From the NCBI RefSeq assembly GCF_016656965.1, contig NZ_CP067977.1:2566501-2630500 (forward strand): 64,000 nt of DNA, read 5' to 3'. The notes under the pieces were generated by a model. That model saw only the letters and a program-made list of their open reading frames with translations, had not been told where the DNA came from and searched no databases. Shown here piece after piece: positions 53,007 to 60,924 of the stretch. The position numbers and the translations under genes are program-made. Within the stretch, counting starts at the first letter, position 1. Every line of letters starts with the position of its first letter. This stretch comes from Brevundimonas vitisensis. Its GTDB lineage: Bacteria > Pseudomonadota > Alphaproteobacteria > Caulobacterales > Caulobacteraceae.

Positions 53007-53848
53007 CCGTGGGGGGTTGTGGCGGCGTAGCGCGCCAGCAGGGCCTCTGCTGCTTCCAGATGCAGGCGCTCGACCATTCTGCCATCCAGCCGAATGGCCC
53101 CCTTGCCGGCGGCGTCCGGAGCCGAGAAGGCCTCGACGATAGCGCGGGCGGCTGCGACCTCGGCGGGGGATGGACCGAAGGTCGCGTGGCTTTGGGCGAT
53201 CTGGCCAGGGTGGATCAGGCTCTTGCCGTCGAAGCCGTAAAGCCTGCCTTGGCGGCACTCGGCTGCAAAGCCTTCTGCATCATCGATACGGTTGAAGACC
53301 CCGTCCAGGGCGATCAGGCCATGGGCGCGGGCGGCCGCAACCGTCTGGGCCAGCCAGGGCTTCAGCGGCTCGCGATCATCGGAAGTTCCCGTGCCGAGGC
53401 CGGTAGCCAGGTCATTGACGCCCAACATCAGGCCGACCAGGGCCTTGCTCGATCCGGCGATGGCGTCCAACCGCAGGGCGGCTGCGGGCGTTTCGATCAT
53501 GGCGATCAGTCGGGCACCCGGCGGCGAGGCGGCTGCCAGGGCCTGCACGGCCTCAGCGCTTTCAACCTTGGGCGCGACGATCAGCGTCGCGTCGGCCTGG
53601 GCCAGGGCAGACAGGTCGTCGGAGCCCCATGGAGTATCCAGTCCGTTGATACGGACCGCCAGGCGGGGCCGAAAGCCGCCACTGCGAAGGGCGGCGACGG
53701 CGGCATCGCGCGCCTCGGCCTTCATTTCGGGCGCGACGGCATCTTCCAGGTCCAGGACAGCGACGTCGCAATCCAGGCCCCTGGCCTTTTCGACGGCGCG
53801 GGGGTTGGAGGCGGGAAGGAAAAGGACGCTGCGCCACAGGTCGGTCAT
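53003..53848 (-). CDS. CoA-ester lyase of the HpcH/HpaI (CitE-like) family
   Basis: A 281-residue TIM-barrel lyase with RSVLFLPASNPRAVEKA, VLDLEDAVAPEMK, IETPAAALRL and DGKSLIHPGQI, typical of citrate lyase beta-like and malyl-CoA/citramalyl-CoA lyases. Mg2+ ligands should be the Glu in IETP and a following Asp (NDLATG). Acyl-CoA substrate unknown. A GTG five codons upstream is an alternative start. It is coupled by 4 nt to the KpsC-like gene, an unexpected partner. Confidence 0.87.
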   Translation of the reverse strand: MTDLWRSVLFLPASNPRAVEKARGLDCDVAVLDLEDAVAPEMKAEARDAAVAALRSGGFRPRLAVRINGLDTPWGSDDLSALAQADATLIVAPKVESAEAVQALAAASPPGARLIAMIETPAAALRLDAIAGSSKALVGLMLGVNDLATGLGTGTSDDREPLKPWLAQTVAAARAHGLIALDGVFNRIDDAEGFAAECRQGRLYGFDGKSLIHPGQIAQSHATFGPSPAEVAAARAIVEAFSAPDAAGKGAIRLDGRMVERLHLEAAEALLARYAATTPHG

Positions 53849-53937
53849 CGGCGAGGGCACCACAAACAGAGCGGGATGAGCAAAAGGGCTGAGGCCGAAG
53901 TCTAGCCCACGGCGCGGTGCGAGCGCTGCGGTTTTCT

Positions 53938-54435
53938 TCAGCCTGCTGCGAATACCGCCTGCATCAGTCGCTCAAGGGCCTGAGCATCGACTTGGTCGAA
54001 GGCGGATTTTTCGGTGGCGTCGACGTCCAGGACCGCGATCAAGTTACCGGCAGCGTCGAAGACGGGCACCACGATTTCGCTCTGTGAGCGGCTATCGCAA
54101 GCGATGTGGCCGGGGAAGGCATGCACGTCTTCAACGACCTGGGTTTGACGCTGGGCCGCGGCCGTCCCGCAGACACCCCGGCCGAAGGCGATGCGAAGAC
54201 ATCCCAAGGTGCCCTGATACGGGCCGACCACCAGTTCATCCGACTTGTCCGGGTCGACGACGTAGAAGCCGGTCCAGAAGAACAGGTCGAAAGCGTCGTT
54301 CAGCATGGAGGCGACCGTCGCCATCCGGGCCGTCTGGTTCGATTCACCCTCCAGCACGGCCAGGATTTCAGCCTCGACCTCCGCATAACGGGCGGCCTTG
54401 TCGTCGGGGCGGTCGGGTCGGGCGATATAGGCCAC
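53938..54435 (-). CDS. msrC: Free methionine-(R)-sulfoxide reductase (GAF domain)
   Basis: A 165-residue single GAF-domain enzyme that reduces free Met-R-sulfoxide. FFWTGFYVVD, GPYQGTLGCLRI, GRGVCGTAA and HIACDSRSQSEIVVPVF contain the three redox Cys at residues 79, 89 and 113, with the same 10 and 24 residue spacing as in the E. coli enzyme (84, 94, 118). It protects against oxidative damage. It is divergent from the Sel1-repeat gene across 278 bp. Confidence 0.93.
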   Translation of the reverse strand: MAYIARPDRPDDKAARYAEVEAEILAVLEGESNQTARMATVASMLNDAFDLFFWTGFYVVDPDKSDELVVGPYQGTLGCLRIAFGRGVCGTAAAQRQTQVVEDVHAFPGHIACDSRSQSEIVVPVFDAAGNLIAVLDVDATEKSAFDQVDAQALERLMQAVFAAG

Positions 54436-54527
54436 GGCGGTCTCCGTCAGTCTGGGTGGCGGATATAGAGGACGCGATGGTTGCGCGCGAGAGGTGCGCC
54501 CGGAGGATTCCCCAAGCAGGTGAAACC

Positions 54528-54535
54528 TTAACCAT
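54528..54535 (+). promoter_or_regulatory. CtrA-like half-site TTAACCAT
   Basis: Exact TTAACCAT, with a GAGTC (CcrM-type GANTC) at 54560-54564, in the intergenic region ahead of the Sel1-repeat gene. The pair is typical of cell-cycle promoters in Caulobacterales but short enough to arise by chance. Confidence 0.3.
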
Positions 54536-54607
54536 ATGATTGGCGGACAGATATCGTTGGAGTCACAAATGGGCCGCAGTGCAGAACGGGAATTGACCCG
54601 GCTCGCC

Positions 54608-54628
54608 TTAACCTTGACAGAAGGTTAA
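54608..54628. promoter_or_regulatory. Perfect inverted repeat TTAACCTT-GACAG-AAGGTTAA
   Basis: Two perfect 8-bp arms with a 5-bp centre, 86 nt upstream of the Sel1-repeat gene. It covers a TTGACA -35-like hexamer (54614-54619), so a bound dimer could block or position RNA polymerase. The inner pattern AACCTT-N4-GAAGGT recurs at 11675-11690. Confidence 0.5.
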
Positions 54629-54662
54629 TGGGGCACGACGATCCGGGGTGGAGTAACGGTCG

Positions 54663-54713
54663 ATGAACAGTGTCCTTGCGGGCATAGTCGCGAACGGTTG
54701 GGGTGAGGGGTAG
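54663..54713 (+). CDS. Possible 16-residue leader ORF ending at the next start codon
   Basis: ATG at 54663 opens 16 codons (MNSVLAGIVANGWGEG) and TAG at 54711-54713 directly abuts the ATG of the Sel1-repeat gene, in the same frame. GGAG nine bases ahead could initiate it. It may be a translated leader or simply a chance frame. Confidence 0.3.
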   Translation: MNSVLAGIVANGWGEG

Positions 54714-56186
54714 ATGAGCCAGGCCGACGGCAACAATGACGGGCGCGGCTCAGCCGTGCGCAGCCGTGCGCCCGTGGCCATCGCCGGTGTCGCCGCACTG
54801 CTGGTGGCCGCCACACTGTCCATGGCCGCCTGTGGCGAGGGTACCCAGACCTTCTGGCGCAAGGGCGATTCGGCTGCGAGCAATGCCTGCCCGCGGCCGG
54901 CAGCCCTGACGGGATCCGAGTTCAATGCCCAGGAAACCGGGCTGCGCGCCCTGCGGCGCGCTGCCTTCCGTGGGGACTTCTTTGCTCAGCTGGAGCTGGG
55001 CAGCCGCTATGCGGCGGTGCGGGCCACCGACAAGAACATCGAGGACCCGATCGAAAGTTCGGTCTGGCTGGCCATGGCGCTGGCCAATGAGGAAGGCTTT
55101 GCCCCGATCAACCGCGTGGAGCGCGGCGTGTTCGGCGGCTTCCGGCCCCTGTCCAAATACGACGACTGCCGTGCCTGGGAGCGGGACACGGCCTATCAAC
55201 GCCTGAACAACCAGCTGTCGCAGATGACGCGCGAGGAACAGGAAGCTGTTCGTGACCGGGTCATCTATGTGCTGTCGACCCAGGATGCGCAGGGGTTCCG
55301 CACCTTGGCCCGCCTGCATGACGGCCTGTATGGCCCATACGGCGAGCCTGAAGACAATCGTCAGGCGCGCGAGGCCCAGGGACGCCCCGGCGGCGGCAAC
55401 GACCGCAATCGTCGCGGCGGGGCCTGGGCGGCGGTCAATCTGTTCCAGCGCAACGACGTCGACGCCTATCTTTACAACTATCTGGCGGTGCAGACGGGCG
55501 ATGTCGGGGCCTATGTCCTGCTGAAGGACTTCGAGCGCTCTTCGCCGCACCGCAGCCGATATGGGGCGTTCGTCGAAGCCAAGGCGCGTCAATGGGTGCC
55601 GCCCTTCGAATTCTATCCCAATACCGCGCCGGCCTCGGGTGTGCCCTTCTCGGACGAGAGCCGTCCGCGCGGCGACGCGTATGAATATGCCCTGTCGCGG
55701 ATGGCGGGCGAGCTGCCCTTCATCCATGTGGGCCGGGCCCTGAGATACCTCGGTGTGGTCGATACAGTCCCTCTGCGGCCGGAGGATCTCTCCAAGCGGC
55801 AGATCGAGACGCTGGAAGCCATGCTCGGCCACCCGATGGAGGGCCGGCTTTCCTATCAGGAGCGCGTGCGGGCCATCCAACTGGCCGCCGTCAACGGATC
55901 GTCCGAAGCCCAGCTGGTGCTGGCCGTCATGTATGCCGAGGGTATCGGCGTGCCGCCCGACTATGCCCGCGCTTTCCATTGGTTCGAGCAGGCCGCGAAA
56001 CAGGGGAGTCCGGAGGCCAAGTTTGCCTTGTCGTCCTATTTCGCCCTCGGCGTCGCCGGGGTGGCGGACCAGGACAAGGCCGAGGCCGTGGTTCTTCGCA
56101 TTGAATCAGCCCTGTCGGGCTTTGGTCCGTCCGCTGCCCGCCTGCAGGCGGTCCTGTCCCAGGTTTCTCGATCACAGCGCCGATAG
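54714..56186 (+). CDS. Sel1-like repeat lipoprotein
   Basis: A 490-residue envelope protein. After a basic N-terminus and hydrophobic helix comes AAC (Cys about residue 40), a lipoprotein cut site, though the long N-terminus is atypical and a signal anchor is possible. The body has helical repeats, ending in clear Sel1/TPR-like units (AAVNGSSEAQLVLAVMYAEGIGVPPDYARAFHWFEQAAKQGSPEAKFALSSYFALG, about 390-455). Sel1 proteins act as scaffolds. GAGGGG lies upstream of the ATG. Followed after 14 nt by the beta-helix gene, so probably co-transcribed. Confidence 0.82.
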   Translation: MSQADGNNDGRGSAVRSRAPVAIAGVAALLVAATLSMAACGEGTQTFWRKGDSAASNACPRPAALTGSEFNAQETGLRALRRAAFRGDFFAQLELGSRYAAVRATDKNIEDPIESSVWLAMALANEEGFAPINRVERGVFGGFRPLSKYDDCRAWERDTAYQRLNNQLSQMTREEQEAVRDRVIYVLSTQDAQGFRTLARLHDGLYGPYGEPEDNRQAREAQGRPGGGNDRNRRGGAWAAVNLFQRNDVDAYLYNYLAVQTGDVGAYVLLKDFERSSPHRSRYGAFVEAKARQWVPPFEFYPNTAPASGVPFSDESRPRGDAYEYALSRMAGELPFIHVGRALRYLGVVDTVPLRPEDLSKRQIETLEAMLGHPMEGRLSYQERVRAIQLAAVNGSSEAQLVLAVMYAEGIGVPPDYARAFHWFEQAAKQGSPEAKFALSSYFALGVAGVADQDKAEAVVLRIESALSGFGPSAARLQAVLSQVSRSQRR

Positions 56187-56200
56187 GAGGGCGTGAGGTC

Positions 56201-57703
56201 ATGTACAGTCGTCGTAACGCCTCTCTTTTGAAGACGCCTCTGGCAGCGATCGCGGCCATGGTGGTCGCTGCGTCGGGCGTGGTTCTGTCGCTGCCCGATA
56301 CGGCTCAGGCCCAGAGCGCCGCCCGTGTCGAGAGCCAGACCCGGCCGAACTTCGGTGTGCTGATCGATCCGCCGACGCGCGGCAGCCGCAGCCGAGGGTC
56401 AGCCCGTCGCTGGCGCTACAACGACCATCGCCCTGACTATCGCCCGGTCCCGCCGCGCGCGGGTGGCGAGGAGATCGTTCTTATCGACTGCGGAGGCAAT
56501 CCGGGTACGGGAGCGGTCGAGGATGCGGTCCGCCGCGTGCGTCCGGGCGGCACCCTGATCATCCGGGCGCGGGGTGGCCCCTGCGTCGGCTGGCTGAACA
56601 TCGACAAGCCGATGACCATCATCGGCGAGAGCGGCTTTGACCCCCGTGACTGGGCCCGCCATCCTACCCCGACGCTTCAGGCCCCCGATGGCCTGCCGTG
56701 CATGACGGTGGCCCAGGGTGTGCGGGTCGAGGTGCGCGACATGCTGTTCGCCGCGCCGCGCGCCGGGGATGCGGCCTGTATCGTCGGCTATGGGGCCGAG
56801 ATTATCCTGAACCGCGCGGGCATGCGCTACGTCGGTGACGAGGCGGCGGTCTATGCCGACGGAGGTCTGCTGGACATTCGGAACGTCGTCATCGAGGCCC
56901 AGACCGTAGCCCCGGCCATCGTGGCCGATGGGGCGACCCTGACGGCCTATGAGATGGTGATCGGCGGCGCCCAGGTCGGGCTGGAGCTGACGCCGGGCGC
57001 AGGCCAGACGGCAACGATTTCGACCAGCACCCTGCTGGGTGTCGAGGCCCCGAACAATTTCGGCCCGCGCTCGATCGGTGTGATCATCCGCTCGGGCCGC
57101 GACTATGGCCGGGTCGAGATCGAGAACACCGCCATCTGCGGCTATGTCGAGGGCGTGGCGATCGAGGGTGCCTCGGTGGCGATCACCGGCAGCCGGATCT
57201 GCAAGTCCGAAAAGGGCGTGGTCCTTTACAATGGCGAACTGCGGCTTGCCGACAGTCGGGTCCGCGCTGCCAGCGTCGGTGTGGCCGCCGCGTCGGGCCG
57301 TGCGGTGATCGTGAACAACAGCTTCTCGGGCGTTCGCGAGGTCTATTACAGCGAGGACCGTTCCAACATCGAAGCGCGTGGCAACAAGGTCTGGTCGCGC
57401 AGCCTGTGCCGGGCGCGGTTCCGCGAGCGTTCGCGGGGGCGCTATGAGCCTTACTGGTCGCCGGGCCAGGGCTGGGAATGCGTCTATGGTTCCTATCCTC
57501 GCGACCGTTGGGCGGATGAGGACGGTCTGCTGGGTCTGGAATACTACGACGATGGTTATACCCTTGATGGATATGACTATTTCCAGTCCGGCTACGGCTA
57601 CTATGATCGCGACGGCCGATATATTCGTGACGACCGTTATCGCGGCGACGAGCGCTGGCAGCCCGAACGCCGGGGCCTGTTTGGTGGCCGCGACCGCCGC
57701 TAG
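56201..57703 (+). CDS. Secreted right-handed beta-helix protein with Tyr/Asp/Arg-rich tail
   Basis: A 500-residue protein with a signal peptide (cut near TAQAQS, about residue 38), an Arg-rich linker, then a beta-helix from about residue 95 to 400 with rungs such as GTLIIRARGGPC, MTIIGESGF, VRVEVRDMLF, ALYADGGLLDIRNVVIEA, VAIEGASVAITGS, GVVLYNGELRLADSRV and AVIVNNSFSG. The last 100 residues are rich in Tyr, Asp and Arg (GLEYYDDGY, YFQSGYGYYDRDGR). Glycan binding or lyase activity is typical of the fold, but no catalytic set is identified. A strong terminator follows. Confidence 0.8.
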   Translation: MYSRRNASLLKTPLAAIAAMVVAASGVVLSLPDTAQAQSAARVESQTRPNFGVLIDPPTRGSRSRGSARRWRYNDHRPDYRPVPPRAGGEEIVLIDCGGNPGTGAVEDAVRRVRPGGTLIIRARGGPCVGWLNIDKPMTIIGESGFDPRDWARHPTPTLQAPDGLPCMTVAQGVRVEVRDMLFAAPRAGDAACIVGYGAEIILNRAGMRYVGDEAAVYADGGLLDIRNVVIEAQTVAPAIVADGATLTAYEMVIGGAQVGLELTPGAGQTATISTSTLLGVEAPNNFGPRSIGVIIRSGRDYGRVEIENTAICGYVEGVAIEGASVAITGSRICKSEKGVVLYNGELRLADSRVRAASVGVAAASGRAVIVNNSFSGVREVYYSEDRSNIEARGNKVWSRSLCRARFRERSRGRYEPYWSPGQGWECVYGSYPRDRWADEDGLLGLEYYDDGYTLDGYDYFQSGYGYYDRDGRYIRDDRYRGDERWQPERRGLFGGRDRR

Positions 57704-57728
57704 GTCCGGATTGCAAAGACGGAATGAG

Positions 57729-57759
57729 GGCCCGGATGCGAAAGCATCCGGGCCTTTTT
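57729..57759 (+). terminator. Rho-independent terminator
   Basis: A perfect 11-bp stem (GGCCCGGATGC, 57729-57739, with 57744-57754), loop GAAA, then TTTTT. It closes the Sel1-beta-helix transcript. Confidence 0.95.
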
Positions 57760-57781
57760 CGTGCGGATCTCGTGGGGGCGG

Positions 57782-58336
57782 CTAGTCGCCGAACGGGATC
57801 GACGCCGGTGGAGTGTCACCGCTGCTGATGGTGCAAGAGGCTTCGGTCGAAACGGACTGGCCGTCCTGGTCGCGAACCACCTGCTGGCGGCAGGTCGTGC
57901 GGGGCGCGCGGGCGGCCTCCTCGGCGCGGCGAGCATTGCGGATCTGCGTCTCGATGCGTGTGAAGCAGGCTTCGATCTCTTCCCCGGAGGGCCGAATGCC
58001 GGGACGGCACTGTTGGGCGGCATAGGCGACGGGGTCGGACAGGGCCTCGGGCGGCAAGGGCCTTGGTTCCGCTGACGGGGCCGATGCCAGGCTCCGTGAA
58101 TCAGCAAAAGCGCGGTCGAAGGCGTCGTCCTCGGCGGGCTGGACAGCGGGGCGAGCCGGAGATGAAGGTGTGTCGCCCAGGGGCGGGGCAATACGCGTCA
58201 CCCCAGGCGACTGCGAAGGCGACGGGGCCTGGTTGCCCGCTGCGACGGGCGCGGGCGCGGTGACCATCGGGCCGTCCTGGCCAGGGTCCTGACCCAGGAA
58301 GGCCGACAAGCCGATCAGAATCACACCCATGGCCAT
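57782..58336 (-). CDS. Secreted/anchored Pro-Ser-rich protein, unknown function
   Basis: A 184-residue protein with a short N-terminal hydrophobic segment (MAMGVILIGLSAFLG) and a long Pro/Ser/Ala-rich linker, then a helical Cys-containing part (YAAQQCRPGIRPSGEEIEACFTRIETQIRNARRAEEAARAPRTTCRQQVV) and EASCTISSG. Four Cys could form two disulfides. ATG codons at 58336 and 58330 are both possible. No family recognised; location between two transcripts gives no functional hint. Confidence 0.6.
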   Translation of the reverse strand: MAMGVILIGLSAFLGQDPGQDGPMVTAPAPVAAGNQAPSPSQSPGVTRIAPPLGDTPSSPARPAVQPAEDDAFDRAFADSRSLASAPSAEPRPLPPEALSDPVAYAAQQCRPGIRPSGEEIEACFTRIETQIRNARRAEEAARAPRTTCRQQVVRDQDGQSVSTEASCTISSGDTPPASIPFGD

Positions 58337-58421
58337 ATCGAAAATCCCGCTGATACCTTGGCACCCTGGCTCAATAAGGCAGGCCTGGCTTCTGACGGCG
58401 TCTGACGATCAGGCCCATGCC

Positions 58422-59600
58422 TCAGCGAGCCAGTGACCGCATGGCCCGGTCGAGCCCATCAAGGGTGAGTGGGAACATCTGTTCGTCCATCAACTCACGG
58501 ACCATGCCGACCGAGGCCGAATAGCTCCAGTAGCGTTCGGCGACCGGGTTCAGCCAGGCGGACTTGTCCCACTGCTGCCGGGCGCGGCGCAGCCAGACGG
58601 CACCGGCCTCCTCGTTCCAGTGCTCGACCGAACCGCCAGGCATGGTGATCTCATAGGGAGACATGGTGGCGTCGCCGACAAAAACCGCGCGCCAATCGCC
58701 GCCATAGCGGTTCAGCACTTCCCAGGTCGGGGTCTTTTCTGTGTGACGGCGACGGTTGTCCTTCCAGACCCCCTCATAGAGACAGTTGTGGAAGTAGAAG
58801 AATTCCAGATGGCGGAACTCTGTGCGGGCGGCCGAGAACAGCTCCTCGCACAGCTTCACATGGCCATCCATCGAACCCCCGATATCCAGGAACAGCAGCA
58901 CCTTGATGGTGTTGCGCCGCTCGGGGCGCATATGGATGTCCAGCCAGCCCTGACGGGCCGTGCCGTCGATGGTGGCGTCCATGTCCAGTTCGTCGGGCGA
59001 GCCCTGGCGCGCGAACCGGCGCAGACGCCGCAGGGCCACCTTGATGTTGCGCGTACCCAGTTCGACGCCGTCGTCGAGGTTCCGGTATTCGCGCTTTTCC
59101 CAGACCTTGACCGCCCGGCCCTGTTTGCCCGGGCCACCGATGCGAACACCCTCGGGGTTGTAGCCGCCGTGACCGAAAGGGCTGGTTCCACCCGTGCCGA
59201 TCCACTTCGACCCGCCCTCGTGACGTTCCTTCTGCTCTTCCAGCCGCTTCTTCAGCGTTTCCATCAGGGCCTCGAACCCGCCCATGGCCTCGATCTGAGC
59301 CTTTTCTTCCTCGGTCAGGAATTTCTGGTTGAGCAGCTTCAGCCAGTCCTCGGGAATGTCGGTGGTCAGGTCCTCGCCCGCGCCGACGCTTTCCACGCCC
59401 TTGAAAACCTTGGCGAAGACCAGATCGAACCGGTCGTAGTGTTTCTCGTCCTTGACCAGGACGGCACGGGACAGATGGTAGAAGTCCTCGACCCGCCCTC
59501 CGGCAACGTCCTTGTCCATGGCCTCCATCAGATGGAGCCATTCCTTCATCGACACCGGAACCTTGGCGTCGCGCAGGGCGGTGAAGAAGGGCAGGAGCAT
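58422..59600 (-). CDS. vWA-domain protein (CoxE-like)
   Basis: A 392-residue cytoplasmic protein. Residues 1-150 are helical (DAKVPVSMKEWLHLMEAMD, RFDLVFAKVFKG) and about 225-392 form a von Willebrand A domain with a MIDAS motif in LFLDIGGSMDGHVKLCEELF and FYFHNCLYEGVW. CoxE-like proteins usually work with a MoxR AAA+ ATPase to insert metals or remodel proteins; no such ATPase is adjacent here. The ATG shares its A with the TGA stop of the upstream gene. Confidence 0.87.
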   Translation of the reverse strand: MLLPFFTALRDAKVPVSMKEWLHLMEAMDKDVAGGRVEDFYHLSRAVLVKDEKHYDRFDLVFAKVFKGVESVGAGEDLTTDIPEDWLKLLNQKFLTEEEKAQIEAMGGFEALMETLKKRLEEQKERHEGGSKWIGTGGTSPFGHGGYNPEGVRIGGPGKQGRAVKVWEKREYRNLDDGVELGTRNIKVALRRLRRFARQGSPDELDMDATIDGTARQGWLDIHMRPERRNTIKVLLFLDIGGSMDGHVKLCEELFSAARTEFRHLEFFYFHNCLYEGVWKDNRRRHTEKTPTWEVLNRYGGDWRAVFVGDATMSPYEITMPGGSVEHWNEEAGAVWLRRARQQWDKSAWLNPVAERYWSYSASVGMVRELMDEQMFPLTLDGLDRAMRSLAR

Positions 59601-60268
59601 CAGTTAGTTGCCGGCTTGCCGACGAGGTCCAGCAAGGAAGCCACCAGACTCATCCCAGTGACCATGCTGACGCTCGTTGCGTCTTCGACCGGACCGGTCG
59701 CGCGGATCTTGAAGGACCACTCGCCCCTGTGCGCGACCATGGCGAGTGTCAGTCGCCTGCCCGCGGTCGTGTCGATCACATAGGCTGCGGCAATGGGTTC
59801 GACCTCGCCCTCGATGCTGGCGATCGAGATAGTGCCTTCGTACAGTTGCGCTTCCGGGTAGCGGTCGATGATCGCGCGCGCGGACTCAGCCAGCACTGCC
59901 TCGGCTGAGGGCTGTGAGGAATAGCGTGTGGCGTACAGTGTGTAGTGGGTGGCGGTCGTCTCGCTGTACCAAACGCAACCGACGTCGCTCCCCTGCGGCA
60001 CGCCGTCGTTCTGGGTCGGGAAAACGGCGATCCGGTCGTGTCTGTTGCCCGCAAACATGCAGGTCATGCCACTTGGTGCGTGTCGGACCTTCGGGACAGC
60101 GCCGTCGGTGATGTTTTCGAACCAGGCTTCCGCCCGGCCTGCGCTGATGATCTCGTCGGCCAGTTTTCGGGCTTCGGCCACCTGGGCGACCGTCGCGGGC
60201 GGCGGGGTCTGCGCCGCCGCCATAGGCGCTGTGAGCAGGGCAGCGACGAAAGCAAGACGCGAAAACAT
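59600..60268 (-). CDS. Secreted/periplasmic protein, unknown function
   Basis: A 222-residue protein with a signal peptide cut after PMAAA or AQ (about residue 20). The mature chain contains KVRHAPSGMTCMFAG, DRIAVFPTQNDGVPQGSDVGCVWYS and TAGRRLTLAMVAHRGEWSFKIRATGP, mixed alpha-beta with two Cys. AGGAG precedes the ATG at 60268. It is coupled by TGATG to the vWA gene downstream. No family recognised. Confidence 0.65.
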   Translation of the reverse strand: MFSRLAFVAALLTAPMAAAQTPPPATVAQVAEARKLADEIISAGRAEAWFENITDGAVPKVRHAPSGMTCMFAGNRHDRIAVFPTQNDGVPQGSDVGCVWYSETTATHYTLYATRYSSQPSAEAVLAESARAIIDRYPEAQLYEGTISIASIEGEVEPIAAAYVIDTTAGRRLTLAMVAHRGEWSFKIRATGPVEDATSVSMVTGMSLVASLLDLVGKPATN

Positions 60269-60304
60269 GAGAGCTCCTGAATGTTTAGCCGACGTCACCA
60301 TGCC

Positions 60305-60844
60305 TCAGGCAGGCCGTCTATCCCGCCGCAGGATGAATTCGTCGTCCAGCCAAGCGCCAACCGGGTACTGGTACTCGCCTGCCTTCCTGAATCCGTGGGC
60401 GGCGTAGAGCTTCTGGGCTTTCAGATTGCCGCTCCAGACGCCGATCCACAGGGGGCCCTCGGTGTTGGCCTCCATCCATTCCAGCGACAGGGCCAGCAAT
60501 CGGCTGCCCAGACCCATGCCCTGGGCGGCTTCTGAAACATAGAGGCGGCGCAGTTCGGCATGACCGGCCCGCGCGTCGGGATGGGGCAGGGTGTTGGGCC
60601 CGGCATTGGCAAAGGCCAGCAGGCCGGTCTCGTTTTCTGCAACCCACCAGGCCGCGCCGGGCTCGGCCAGCTTTGTCGCCGTGGCTTCGGGGCTGAAGCT
60701 GGCATCGAGAAAGGCCGCCAGATCGTGGGGCGGATAGGGAATGCCGAACCCCGTGACGAAGGTGTCGATGAAGGTCTGACGGCCCAGGGCCCCCATAGCG
60801 GCGGCATCGTCGGGGCGGGCGGAGCGGATCACGGCGTCGGTCAT
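60305..60844 (-). CDS. GNAT family N-acetyltransferase
   Basis: A 179-residue GNAT enzyme: IRSARPDDAAAMGALG at the start, LRRLYVSEAAQGMGLGSRLLALSLEWMEA (the Q/R-x-x-G-x-A-like acetyl-CoA loop), LWIGVWSGNLKAQKLYAAHGFRKAGEY. Substrate unknown. An upstream in-frame extension (from 60934) is not supported by a fold. It is divergent from the HDAC-family gene. Confidence 0.88.
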   Translation of the reverse strand: MTDAVIRSARPDDAAAMGALGRQTFIDTFVTGFGIPYPPHDLAAFLDASFSPEATATKLAEPGAAWWVAENETGLLAFANAGPNTLPHPDARAGHAELRRLYVSEAAQGMGLGSRLLALSLEWMEANTEGPLWIGVWSGNLKAQKLYAAHGFRKAGEYQYPVGAWLDDEFILRRDRRPA

Positions 60845-60924
60845 GCGGACGGCATACAGGGCCGGACGGGCCAGGGGGAGTCGAGGCGATGGACCGGCAC
60901 CGATCACCCTTCTATCCTGCCTCA

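Noticed and set aside
53007..53258. N-terminal extension of the KpsC-like gene
   Set aside because: It lies in another frame of the CoA-ester lyase gene, is Arg/Pro-rich and has no fold; the ATG at 53006 in an ATGA overlap is better.
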